Assembly: GCA_905221605.1 (NCBI GenBank)
Contig: CAJNDS010002681.1
Span: forward strand, 7,501 to 71,500
DNA: 64,000 bases
Source: Symbiodinium natans
Lineage: Eukaryota; Sar; Dinophyceae; Suessiales; Symbiodiniaceae
Reading direction: 5' to 3'
The notes beneath the pieces were generated by a model. That model was not told the DNA's origin. It saw only the letters and a program-made list of their open reading frames with translations, and did no database searches. The position numbers and the translations under genes were made by a program. Below are positions 42,001 to 50,859 of this stretch, one piece after another; position 1 is the stretch's first letter; every line of letters starts with the position of its first letter.

Positions 42001-44271
42001 CTTTGGCACGATGCCCCTAGGAGCTCCATAGCCTGGGTCTTGTAGTGTCCGAAAGCCCCCTCAGAGTTTTAGGGTTCTGGGTTCCTCTTTACCCAACATC
42101 GCGCTCGATTCCCTTATTCCCAAAGAGCCCAACACCCCTTAATTAAAGAATATTCCTTAAATCATACTAAGGACCCCTATATGGTTTAAGGAATCTTGCT
42201 TAATTAAGGGGCTTTGGGCTCTCTGGGTTGGGGTGCTCAAGGTTGTCCAAGGCTACGTGCTCTTGAGGAGTTGACGGGTGCCGAGCCCACACTCGACAGA
42301 CAAGTGGTGTCTTCCTCTCGCCACCGTGGAACGTTTGTTGAATTTGAGAAAAAATGCGTGGGGTTTTGGCAGCACGGATTTCCGGGAAAAGTTTCTTTTT
42401 CCTCAAGTTGCTGCCTGTAGGTTGCTTTGCACAGAAGTTCAGAGTGCTTCGCACAAAAGTTCAGGGTTGGGCGCTGAGGGGTGCTTCTTGGATCTACGGG
42501 TTTACGGGCAAGCAAGCGCTGCAAAAGTCGAGGCTAAACCCTATAAACATCTACATGGGGGGAGGGGTCCCGAAACTTGAAAGCACCCTATTTATTGGGT
42601 TCTTTCTTAGAAGGGGCTCCTATAATACTTGGGGGGTCTAGATTAGGGCTCCCCTTATTTTCGAAAAAAAAAGCCCCCTAAACCCTAAACCCTAACCCTA
42701 AACCTTAAACCCTAACCCCTAACCCCTAAACCCTAACCCCTAACCCCTAAACCCTAAACCCTAAACCCCAAACCCTAAACCCTAAACCCCAAGAGGATAC
42801 CCACAGCGAAGCCGGGAGTCGTGGTAAACTGATGCCCGCCGGCGACCTCGACAGTGACTTCGTCGCTACTTGGAGGTTCGTGGGTACTTATAACCTGGGT
42901 TTAGGGTTTACGGTTTAGGGTTTAGGGTTTGGGGTTATAAGTTTACTTATAACCTACTTAGGGGACTTAGGGGGCTCATAAGTACAGTTATAGTCAGGGT
43001 TATAAGTACCCTGAACCTCCAAGTACTATTTGCTTGAGAACCCCCCCCCCCCCAAAAAAAAAAGAGATATATTCGTCCTTGCAAGGGCAATATAAGGATT
43101 CTTATCTTTTTTTCGTTGGGTGGGGGGGGGGGGGTTCTTAAGCAAATAGTCGGTCACCAAAGGACGTCCTCGGGTCTTATGGCCGAATCTGCACTTCTAA
43201 AGCCCCAATCCGAAACCCAAAGTCCTAAACTGTTACTTCGTAGGAAGCGTGTGAAGTTTGGGTCCTTCTATAGCCCCTCAACGGACAAGTCAAAACTATT
43301 TCGGTGTATATTTTGTGCCGAATTCCTGAATTCACTGCATACCTTAAATTCTACACCCCTAGCCCCAGGGCTTAAGGGTTCAGGGTTGAGGGCTGAGGGA
43401 TGTGGAAGCTTCGTTTTGCTTGACTATGTTCTGTCTTGCTTTTTGTTGTGTATTCTTTTTGCTTTGTGGTGGGGGGGGGGGGGGTACAGGGGGGTCGAGC
43501 AGTTTAGGCTGCCAGTACTTCACTCAGCTGGTCGGTGGCCAAGCCACCCCACTGTAGACGTTGTCAACCTTGAACAGCAGCCTGATCAGGCTGTTCACCG
43601 CGTTCTCCTGAGCTGAGCAGGGTTCAGGGTTTGGCTTTTCGGGTCTCAGGCAGCTCGCCATATCGGGCCCTGGTTGGGGTTTTGGGTGGCGACAGGGCAA
43701 ATAGAGTGCAAAGCTTCAGAGCGCAGAGATGCTCGAACTCTGTGGCTTTCAACCCCACAGCCCAAGCGGCCATAAGGACAAGGTGGACAGAGGGGGAGGC
43801 AATGCCCCACTACTGACTCCGACTGCACTCAAACCCATGTCAAACCTGCGAATCGGCCTCTACTTCCTAAAAGCCTCCTGGCATCCTAGATTTCGGACAA
43901 CCTCGCATCTAGTAACAACATGATGTGCAGAACGTTTTGCACCTTGCTAGTCAGTGCACATGGACCTGTTCGCACATGCCAAATACACAGGAGGCAGCGG
44001 TGAAGTGGGGTCCCAAAAGGGAGCAGCGTTTAACAGATAAGCGGGCGGATCAGACTGACCCTAACCAACCCTAAACTTTGGCCCCCGGAACTTTTAAACC
44101 GGAAAAACCTATGAACCACATACACCCCTAAAGCCCACGGAGCCATGCAAGCCCCATAAACCCTGTAAATCCCGTAAACCCCATGACCCACTACAAACCT
44201 CGCACCTCCACAGCATCGACGGAGAATTCCTTCGCTGGCTCCGGCTTCGGTCCCCACTGGGCCTCGACTGC
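39075..44271 (-). CDS. Split gene of 13 short exons, product not recognised
   Basis: Seen: exons at 44206-44271, 43569-43607, 42805-42868, 42010-42059, 41651-41717, 41434-41506, 41209-41272, 40719-40810, 40481-40544, 40324-40350, 39945-40044, 39812-39846 and 39075-39165, the last ending in TGA. Each reads open with G/C-rich third codon positions and AG/GT edges (41434 needs a GC donor). Codon phase carries across 11 of 12 junctions; 43569 to 42805 does not match, so an exon is probably missing there. Fragments: QAVEAQWGPKPEPAKEF, ENAVNSLIRLLFK, TTIVLTTLKALLNVTESLG, ending HHHSEDALSSDRDGF. The 5' end is not found; 46045-46118 may be an upstream exon. Introns of about 100-750 bp hold telomere-type arrays and family B, C, E and F elements. 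The helical ENAVNSLIRLLFK piece resembles a HEAT-type helix, but I assign no function. Inferred by eye, no transcript evidence. Confidence 0.66.
39200..39293 (+). repeat. TTTAGGG array in the last intron of the 39-44 kb gene
   Basis: Thirteen perfect units between exons 39812-39846 and 39075-39165. Confidence 0.96.
40070..40215 (+). repeat. GGGTTTATTA variant array
   Basis: Units GGGTTTATTA, GGGTTTACTA and GGGTTTATA; intronic in the 39-44 kb gene. Confidence 0.92.
40890..40986. mobile_element. Family C element
   Basis: ACTACTTGGAGTTTCATGGG ... ACCCATGAACCTCCAAG. It lies in the intron between exons 41209-41272 and 40719-40810. Confidence 0.82.
41507..41600 (-). repeat. CCCTAAA array adjoining an exon
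   Basis: Twelve units. On the minus strand its last TTTAG is the acceptor of exon 41434-41506. Confidence 0.96.
41765..41862. mobile_element. Family B2 element
   Basis: TAGTAGTCCAGGAATAAAAG ... GGCCTACTCCGGGTTTCTAG. Confidence 0.58.
41880..41970 (+). repeat. TTTAGGG array
   Basis: About 12 units between exons 42010-42059 and 41651-41717. Confidence 0.95.
42120..42229. mobile_element. Family F element
   Basis: CAAAGAGCCCAACACCCCTT ... AGGGGCTTTGGGCTCTCTGG, complete. Confidence 0.83.
42557..42672. mobile_element. Family A element
   Basis: CACCCTATTTATTGGGTTCT ... GGTCTAGATTAGGGCTCCCC then TTATTTTCGAAAA. Confidence 0.6.
42675..42795 (-). repeat. CCCTAAA/CCCCTAA array
   Basis: Mixed units with CCCCTAA variants, directly downstream (minus) of exon 42805-42868. 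Confidence 0.94.
42867..43026. mobile_element. Family C element abutting an exon, with TTTAGGG units inside
   Basis: CTACTTGGAGGTTCGTGGGT ... CCCTGAACCTCCAAGTAC. An array of GGGTTTA units lies at 42896-42937. On the minus strand its end CCTCCAAG is directly followed by exon 42805-42868, so the element may supply the acceptor AG. Confidence 0.82.
43028..43149. mobile_element. Family E element next to family C
   Basis: TTTGCTTGAGAACCCCC ... GGGGTTCTTAAGCAAA, starting within a few bases of the family C end at 43026. Confidence 0.84.
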
Positions 44272-44865
44272 CTGGCTTCCAGGGTTTAGGGTTTAGGGTT
44301 TAGGGTTTGGGGTTTAGGGCTTAGGGACCCTTCCTTTCCCCCCCCCCCCCCTCCCCCTTCCCCCTCCCGCCCCCCAATGGTATCCCCGCCTCCGCCCCCG
44401 GGGTTCGTTGTGTGTTTGGAGTTTAGTGGGCTTAGTGGGCTTAGCGGGCTTAGCGGGTTTGGTGGGTTTAGTGGGCTTAGTGGGTTTGGTGGGTTTCGTG
44501 GGTTTAGGGTTCGGCTGTAGGGTGCAGGGCTTTTCACTCTGCTCCCTGTGGTTCATCGTGGGTTTAGGGTGTTCTGGGTTTAGGGTTACAGGTTCAGGGT
44601 TCAGGGTCTAGGGTTTAGGGTTTCCCCTCTCTTCCCCCTGCTGTGGTTCATGGTGGGTTTAGGGTCAGGGTTCAGGGTCCAGGGTTCAGGTTTCCCTCTA
44701 CCCCCTATTTTTCATTCTGGGTTTAGGTGTTGGGGTTGTGTTTTAGGGAGGATGCATGTAGACCCTCAACCCAAACCGTCAAGTCTAGTACGCCCTACCT
44801 TGAGCTGATCCTAGATACCCCTTGCAGGGATACATGGGGCAGATCCCTCACTCGAGACCTCCCGA

Positions 44866-44933
44866 AACCCTAAACCCTAAACCCTAAACCCTAAACCCTA
44901 AACCCTAAACCCTAAACCCTAAACCCTAAATCC
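44866..44933 (-). repeat. CCCTAAA array
   Basis: Nine units. Confidence 0.95.
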
Positions 44934-45137
44934 ACCCTTGAAAGGCCTCGAGCACAGCGGGCCTTCGGGCTTGGGATTAATAGCGCTGCACCACAAACCC
45001 GAAGCCCCTCTAAGCCTGAATTAAGGTAAATATTCCTGATTGGGCTCCTGTTTGTACTAAACCCAAAGCCCTAAACCCTAAATTATAAACCCTAAAGCCG
45101 AAACCCTAAACCCTAACCCTAACCCCTATCTTACTAG

Positions 45138-45236
45138 TGCTCCTATTACGACTTCGAGAGTCAGACGGCAGCCCCAATCGTCGGCCTCTGCGTTCACTGC
45201 GAGGGGAAGCACAAGAAGGGCAACCAGCCTGATTAG
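45138..45236 (+). CDS. Possible plus-strand C-terminal exon with CxxC
   Basis: TACTAG acceptor, 32 codons to TAG at 45234-45236. Reads YYDFESQTAAPIVGLCVHCE then GKHKKGNQPD; about 25 of 32 third positions are G/C. The minus strand is also open (LVALLVLPLAVNAEADDWGC), so the strand is not settled. Confidence 0.35.
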   Translation, partial: CSYYDFESQTAAPIVGLCVHCEGKHKKGNQPD

Positions 45237-45454
45237 GGTTCAGGGTTTAGGGTTTAGGGTTTAGGGTTTAGGGTTCAGCATCTCAAGTCCGAGCATTCAC
45301 TAGTCAAGCAGCTTGTCAAGCGTTGGAAAAAAAACACCCACCCAAGAAACCCATAACATTGAGAACATACAGAGTTTACTATTCCCAGTAGGCTTAAGAA
45401 TCTAACTCTCAACCCTACCAACCCCAAGCCTCAAATTCTTTCACTTTCGAGGCC

Positions 45455-45616
45455 TGGAAATTCACCGTTGCCGACCAGGAAATTCACCATTGCCGACTTT
45501 TGAGGCGTTGCCGACTTTTGATGCCTGGAAATTCACCATTGCCGACTTTTGAGGCCAGGAAATTCACCATTGCCGGCTTTTGAAGCCGAAATTCACCGTT
45601 GCCGACTTTTGAATCA
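45455..45616 (+). repeat. Minisatellite, about 30 bp unit, 5 copies
   Basis: GGAAATTCACCATTGCCGAC plus TTTTGAGGC repeated with small gaps, at about 45456, 45478, 45527, 45558 and 45588. Confidence 0.88.
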
Positions 45617-45848
45617 GGGTTTAAATGCATTATGATAGAGAGGTTTAGGGTTGAGGTACAAGGCTTAGAAGCCTTTATGGTTTCGAGGGTATCCCCAAAC
45701 CCTAAACCCGAAGCCCTAAGCCCTAAACCCTGAAGCTATGGGGTGTGAGGTTTATGGGAAGGCCTCCAGCCCCAACATTGAGGCTGCTCAAGGCACTGGG
45801 GGGCCTTCACGCCTCTAGAGTTGGACCCCCGATGGCTCCGCTCCTACC

Positions 45849-46041
45849 CAGAGAGCCCAAAAGCCGAATATACTGGGATGTAACACCCCTAAACAGGGAT
45901 TATAATGGGTGGTACGATAATCCCTATTAAGGACTGTTAGTATAGGGGGGAACATCCCAAGATAAACTTTCCAGGGATCCTTAGCATGACTGAAGATATA
46001 CTCCTTAATTGAGGGGTATTGGGCTCTTTGGGTATAGAGGC
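45849..46041. mobile_element. Family F element interrupted by family D
   Basis: Left CCCAGAGAGCCCAAAAGCC, right GGGGTATTGGGCTCTTTGGG; the D copy lies at 45871-45962. Confidence 0.76.
45871..45962. mobile_element. Family D element nested in family F
   Basis: TACTGGGATGTAACACCCCT ... TAGGGGGGAACATCCCAAG. Family F ends lie on both sides (45849 and 46041). Confidence 0.8.
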
Positions 46042-46044
46042 CAC

Positions 46045-46118
46045 GATGTTTTTCATGATGTTCCTGATCCACTCTGAAACCGCGAAGCGTGAGCCTTTCT
46101 CCAGGGGTTTTGTGGGTT
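46045..46118 (-). CDS. Candidate exon, possibly 5' part of the 39-44 kb gene
   Basis: CCCAG acceptor, 24 codons, then a GTGGCC donor in phase 0. Reads PTKPLEKGSRFAVSEWIRNI then MKNI. Codon use resembles the 39-44 kb exons. A family F element with a nested family D copy lies just downstream. Confidence 0.5.
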
Positions 46119-46405
46119 CTGGGTTTAGGGTTCATGAAGCCAACTAATAACCGCCTACCATCGCGACATCATCCTGATCCAGAAGCCCTCAGCCCTAAAC
46201 ACTATAAGTCACTATAAAGAAGCCATCAAAATCTTACCCCCCCAAACAAAAAACAAACAACTAGAAGAGGGATGGCCCGAAAGCATCGATTTGCCGTGCG
46301 TTGACTCCATGCAGTTGACTCTTTGCAGCCAAAGTGTATGCGCTTGGACAAATGTATGCACTTACATGGTTGCATAGTCACTTGCACACTGCACTTGTCT
46401 GATTT

Positions 46406-46705
46406 GCGATGGTTTTGGAACCAGCGAATTCGGGGACCATGGTATACTTGCGATGCTTTTGGAACCAGCGAATTCGGGGGCCATGGTTTTCGCGATCATG
46501 GTTTTTGCGATGGTTTTGGAAACAGCGATTTCGGGGACCATGGTATGTGCGATGCTTTTGGAAAAAGCGAATTCGGGGACCATGGTATTTGCGATGGTTT
46601 TGGAACCAGCGAATTCGGGGACCATGGATTTGCGATGGTTTTGGAAGCAGAGAATTCGGGGACCATGGTTTTCGCGATGGTTTTGGAACCAGCGAATTCG
46701 GGAGG
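46406..46705 (+). repeat. Tandem array 1, 42 bp unit, about 7 copies
   Basis: Units start at 46406, 46450, 46507, 46549, 46591, 46632 and 46674. Core: GCGATGGTTTTGGAACCAGC followed by GAATTCGGGG and ACCATGG. Spacing is 41-44 bp except for one insertion before 46507. The + strand of the unit has no TAA, TAG or TGA, so frames stay open. Confidence 0.9.
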
Positions 46706-46870
46706 TTTTCGAGGCCCCGGAAGTCGAGTCCCATGATATTTGCGAGGTTTTCGAGGAATTCGAGTCCCACGATATTTGCGAGGTTTTCGAGGCCCCGGAT
46801 TTCGAGTCCCGCGACATTTGCAAGGGTTTCGAGGAATTTGAGCCCCGCGATATTTGCGATGGTTTATTTG
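46706..46870 (+). repeat. Tandem array 1b, 36-42 bp units sharing the array 1 core
   Basis: Four degenerate copies of TTTTCGAGG ... GAGTCCCGCGATATTTGCGA. The ATTTGCGA(T/G)GG core is shared with arrays 1 and 2, which links the three. Confidence 0.8.
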
Positions 46871-46946
46871 CGATGGTTTCGACACGCAAGCTCCGGGTGT
46901 CCGCGGCGGGAATGCTATTTGCGAGGTCAAGTATGTCCGGAATTCA

Positions 46947-47484
46947 GCTTCCATGCTACTTGCGGTGTTTTCAAGCGCCCAGATGTCCGTTACCATGCTA
47001 TTGGCAGTGTTTTCAAGCGCCCAGATGTCCGTTACCATGCTATTTGCGGCGTCTTCATGCGCCCAGATGTCCGTTACCATGCTATTTGCGGTGTTTTCAA
47101 GCGCCCAGATGTCCGTTACCGTGCTATTTGCGGTGTTTTCAAGCGGCCAGATGTCCGTTACCATGCTATTTGCGGCTTTTTCATGCGCCCAGATGTCCGT
47201 TACCGTGCTATTTGCGGTGTTTTCAAGCGCCCAGATGTCCGTTACCATGCTATTTGCGGTGTTTTCAAGCGGCCAGATGTCCGTTACCATGCTATTTGCG
47301 GCGTTTTCATGCGCCCAGATGTCCGTTACCGTGCTATTTGCGGTGTTTTCAAGCGCCCAGATGTCCGTTACCATGCTATTTGCGGTGTTTTCAAGCGGCC
47401 AGATGTCCGTTACCATGCTATTTGCGGTGTTTTCAAGCGGCCAGATGTCCGTTACCATGCTATTTGCGGTGTTTTCAGACGCCC
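46947..47484 (+). repeat. Tandem array 2, 42 bp unit with 126 bp higher-order period
   Basis: Twelve full units from 46981 at exact 42 bp steps (46981, 47023, ... 47443), preceded by a partial one. Core AGATGTCCGTTACCATGCTA then TTTGCGGTGTTTTCAAGCG. Unit ends cycle AAGCGCCC, AAGCGGCC, ATGCGCCC, giving a 126 bp higher-order repeat. Because 42 is a multiple of 3, each frame encodes a 14-residue repeat (for example AICGVFKRPDVRYH); the minus strand is open too. Confidence 0.92.
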
Positions 47485-48080
47485 AGGGCGTCCGCGGCGT
47501 ACTATACGTCTGTACTACAAAAAGTCGACTTTCCAGCCACGGAAGCTCCGCGTGTGCGCGGCGTACTACGTGAGTACTACAAAAAGTCGACTTTCCAGCC
47601 ACGGAAGCTCCGGGCGTCCCCGGCGTACTATACGTCTGTATTACAAAAGTCGACTTTCCAGCCACGGAAGCTCCGCGTGTGCGCGGCGTACTACGTTTGT
47701 ACTACAAAAGTCGATTTTCCAGCCACGGAAACTCCGGGCGCCCCCGGCATACTATACGTCTGTACTACAAAAGTCGACTTTCCAGCTACGGAAGCTCCGC
47801 GTGTCCGCGGCGTACTACGTTTGTACTACAAAAAATCGACTTTCCCAGCCACGGAAGCTCCGGGCGTCCCCGGCGTACTATACGTCTGTACTACAAAAGT
47901 CGACTTTCCAGCTACGGAAGCTCCGCGTGTCCGCGGCGTACTACGTTTGTACTACAAAAGTCGACTTTCCAGCCACGGAAGCTCCGCGGGCGTCCCCTGC
48001 GTACTACATTTGTACTACAAAACTCGATTTTCCAGCCACGGAAGTCCCCGGCGTACTACGTCTGTACTACACAAGTCGAA
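47485..48080 (+). repeat. Tandem array 3, 61-64 bp unit, alternating A/B types
   Basis: GACTTTCCAGCCACGGAAGC recurs at 47527, 47589, 47652, 47713, 47776, 47838, 47902, 47963 and 48026. Two versions alternate (CGTGTGCGCGGCGTACTACG and GGGCGTCCCCGGCGTACTAT), an approximately 125 bp dimer. Most units contain the palindrome AAAGTCGACTTT. An array 3 motif also appears at 46889-46909, upstream of array 2. Confidence 0.9.
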
Positions 48081-48084
48081 AAAC

Positions 48085-48530
48085 AAACGCAAAAAACGCA
48101 AAAAACACTACGGTTTCAGCGCCGCGACCACGCGAAAACCCGCAGAGGGGTTACGTTTGCATGACAAGAAACGCAAAAACGCGAGGGTTTTGGCACCGCG
48201 CCAACGCCGCAACCCGCAGAGGGGTTACGTTTGTTTGTCAAAAAAGGCCAAAACACGATGGTTTTGGCACCGCGCCAACGCCGAAACCCGCAGAGGGTTG
48301 TCTGCGGCCACGGAAAAAAGTTCCAAAAACGACGGTTTTAGCGCCGCGACCCGGCGATCACCCGCAGAGGGTTGTCCGCGGACACAAAGAAACGTAAAAA
48401 AAACGACGGTTTTGGCACCGCGACCACGCCGAAACCCGCAGAGGGTTGTCCGCGCAAATCAAGAAACGTAAAAAAACGACGGTTTTAGCACCGCGACCAC
48501 GCCGAAACCCGCAGAGGGTTGCAATCCCGA
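48085..48530 (+). repeat. Tandem array 4, 74 bp unit, 6 copies
   Basis: CGCAGAGGG(G/T)T recurs at 48141, 48215, 48289, 48363, 48437 and 48510. Units hold AAAAACGACGGTTTT and CACCGCGACCACGCCGAAAC. Confidence 0.9.
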
Positions 48531-48651
48531 TTGGCGATGTCAACCCAGCCCGCCACCTTAGAAAGAGTAATTTTAATTTAGAAATCTAGGACTGGGTACG
48601 AAGGTCTAGTAAATTCTACGTAAATCTAGAAATTTGTATTCACTGATTACT

Positions 48652-48775
48652 AAACTCTATGCAATTCACTCTATGCAATTCACTCTATGCACTTCACTCT
48701 ATGCACTTCACTCTATGCACTTCACTCTATGCACTTCACTCTATGCGCTTCACTCTATGCACTTCAGTCTATGTT
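48652..48775 (+). repeat. Tandem array 5, 14 bp unit
   Basis: CACTCTATGCACTT repeated about nine times at 14 bp spacing, with minor changes (GCAATT, GCGCTT). Uninterrupted, no spacers. Confidence 0.92.
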
Positions 48776-48781
48776 GTTGTG

Positions 48782-48883
48782 TCAGGGGGCTCCGCACGGA
48801 AGAACCCTTCGCGATGCTTTCGGGAACAACATCATCAAAACTCTGACAGGGCGCCAGTACATCTGACAAAGCTTGTTGAGCTC
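48782..48883 (-). CDS. Candidate C-terminal exon beside the satellite cluster
   Basis: GCGCAG acceptor, 33 codons, TGA at 48782-48784. Reads ELNKLCQMYWRPVRVLMMLF then PKASRRVLPCGAP. It borders the 14 bp tandem array. Confidence 0.42.
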   Translation of the reverse strand, partial: ELNKLCQMYWRPVRVLMMLFPKASRRVLPCGAP

Positions 48884-49301
48884 CTGCGCGGGCTTTGACT
48901 TGGCGCCTCTCTGTTTATTTGTTTTTTGTTGCTTTTTGGGGGAGGGGGAACCTTGCACTTACGATTGCGGTCCGAGGGCTTTAGGGTTTAGGGCTTGTGG
49001 GGGTTAAGCACTTGCTGATAGCAGGCTGTATATCAGCCCTGGTGGTCTGAAGCTCACTGTGATCCTGTCCACACCATTGCGAACATGTTCGTTACAGGGT
49101 TTCGGTGGTTTGGGGCTTTAGGGGTTTCAGGGTTCTTCGGATTTCGGAGAAGACCTCTGCCCATCACCTGCTCTATCGACAAGCACACTCGAACGCCCCG
49201 AGCAAAACAAGCTTGCCTTCACCTTGACCCTGAACGAAGGAAAACACCTTGGACTATATGGGGCTTTCCGAAAACAACATGACCTTGGGCTTCGGCGACC
49301 T

Positions 49302-49385
49302 CCCCAAACCCTAAACCCTAAACCCTAAACCCTAAACCCTAAACCCTAAACCCTAAACCCTAAACCCTAAACCCTAAACCCGAAT
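49302..49385 (-). repeat. CCCTAAA array
   Basis: Eleven units. Confidence 0.95.
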
Positions 49386-49416
49386 TAAAACCTAACACCT
49401 ACCCTAAACCCTACCG

Positions 49417-49441
49417 CCCCCCCCCCCCCCCCCCCCCCCCC
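49417..49441 (+). repeat. C homopolymer, 25 bp
   Basis: Longest C run in the window, 20 bp upstream of plus-strand exon 49462-49527. Confidence 0.9.
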
Positions 49442-49461
49442 GGTCCTTGGGAGACTTTCAG

Positions 49462-49954
49462 AACGTTTCGGGAGCGCTGAGCAAAATGCGCTGCGGCAGC
49501 TTCAAGGAGGTGCCCCTCTTTGGGGCCGTGTGCTTGGAGGTTCACGCGTAGCGGTTCAGGGTTTAGGGTTTAGGGTTTAGGGTTTAGGGTTTAGGGTTTA
49601 GGGTTTAGGGTTTGGGGTTTAGGGTTTAGGGTTTAGGGTTTAGGGTTTAGGGTTTGGGGCTTGGGGTTTGGGGTTTGGGGTTTTATAAGTATGGTAGCTC
49701 GACTTCTAAACCCTATAGGGTATTAACCCTAGTTACAACTATCCGTTAACCTCCAAGTGGAGTTCGGGGTTTAGGGCCTACATGTACAGAGCTCAAAGAA
49801 GCCAAACCCCAGACCCCAAACCGCGAACTCCAGACCCTAAACCCTAAACCCCAAGCCCTAAACCCTAAACCCTAAACCCTAAACCCTAAGTCAGCTGAGT
49901 GGCGGCTCGAAGCCTGGAACTACACCATCCCTGTCTTCTTATGTTTCCTGAGCT
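49462..49954 (+). CDS. Two plus-strand candidate exons in phase
   Basis: Exon 49462-49527: ACTTTCAG acceptor, 22 codons NVSGALSKMRCGSFKEVPLF then GA, donor GTGTGC. Exon 49891-49954: CTAAG acceptor, SAEWRLEAWNYTIPVFLCFL, donor GTGGGC. Phase 0 joins them. The intron between begins with a family C element that holds a long TTTAGGG array. Confidence 0.43.
49530..49758. mobile_element. Family C element carrying a long TTTAGGG array
   Basis: GTGCTTGGAGGTTCACG at the left, CGTTAACCTCCAAGTGG at the right. About 130 bp of GGGTTTA units lie inside (49553-49685). It directly follows plus-strand exon 49462-49527. Confidence 0.8.
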
Positions 49955-50066
49955 GTGGGCTCCCGCCGCAAATCAACCCTAAACCCTAAACCCTAAACCC
50001 TAACCCCTCAACCACTGGGTGTAGGGGTTGGGGCTCGTCACGACCGGTCTACGACTGAGATGTCAG

Positions 50067-50120
50067 CATCCGAGAGCACGAGGGCATCCACAAGCAGGGC
50101 AAGCGCCTGGAGTTTACAGG
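50067..50120 (+). CDS. Candidate plus-strand exon
   Basis: ATGTCAG acceptor, reads IREHEGIHKQGKRLEFT, donor GTTTGG. About 14 of the first 16 third positions are G/C. Its phase does not match 49891-49954, so a gap remains. Confidence 0.38.
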
Positions 50121-50671
50121 GTTTGGGGGCGGCCTATTGGCGTTTTTGGCCATACGACTTGGGGATGTTTTTCAGGAAGATTCCAAAATGCTGAGACGCT
50201 GGGTCTCATTACCCTGCTGAGGTTACGCTTTGGCTGGTGCGGATGGTTGGACAAGCATCGACGCCCGAACACAAACCACTCCACACCCTGAAGCGCAAAT
50301 GTGGCCAGAAAGACTTCCACCTCTCAGGCACAGCCCCTTAGATGACAGGTTTATATATGGCTGTGGTTGAGGGTTTCGTATAGGGTGAAACCCTCAACCC
50401 TACGCCCTAAAGACCCTACTTGAAGCCTTGGCGAGAAGCTGCAAGCAGTCAAAGATCCCCTTACGACCGCACCCCCAAGAGTATCTTAGCACAGCAAAAA
50501 AACATTGTTGGGGTACCATTCAAACATGATCGTGTTTGTTCCAGTATTCATAAAAGTGTAGAATGGTTTTCAACAATGACAAGCTACAGCTGCCCTACTC
50601 AAAATATGATCGTGAGATCCAGGGTTCCGGGGATTGGGAAGTTGAACGGATGTCGGGGCTTGCGCGAAAAC

Positions 50672-50767
50672 CTTACTTGGAGGTCCATGGGTATTCCTAA
50701 ATAGGGCTAGAAGTATGGTAACCCTACTCAGAACCCTACTTATAACTACCCATGAACCTCCAAGTAG
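50672..50767. mobile_element. Family C element next to a PPR-like exon
   Basis: TTACTTGGAGGTCCATGGGT ... TACCCATGAACCTCCAAGTA. Confidence 0.85.
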
Positions 50768-50789
50768 AGACGGGGAGTGAAAGGATGAA

Positions 50790-50859
50790 GTCTGCAAGTG
50801 CCGGGAGATGACGCCTCGGCCGTAGCCAAGCCCTCCTCGAACATCTTCGCGAACCAGTC
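50790..50859 (-). CDS. PPR-like exon
   Basis: Reads DWFAKMFEEGLATAEASS after a GGCTAG acceptor, like the second helix of a PPR motif (W/F..M...G). Third positions are G/C rich. The frame stays open into the family C element at 50672-50767, whose outer end reads TTGGAG/GTTCATGG, a possible GT donor. It may continue the PPR gene at 53.2-62.4 kb or belong to another one. Confidence 0.5.

Noticed and set aside
43116-43616. 166-codon plus-strand ORF
   Set aside because: It starts inside a family E element and its 3' part is antisense to the well-supported exon 43569-43607.
46409-48471. Overlapping ORFs of 662 and 672 codons as real protein genes
   Set aside because: Both are products of stop-free tandem units in different frames, with a third open frame on the minus strand. 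No frame-specific signal is visible, so I annotate repeats only.
48652-48775. CRISPR-like array
   Set aside because: Units are 14 bp and contiguous with no spacers, and there is no cas-like gene.
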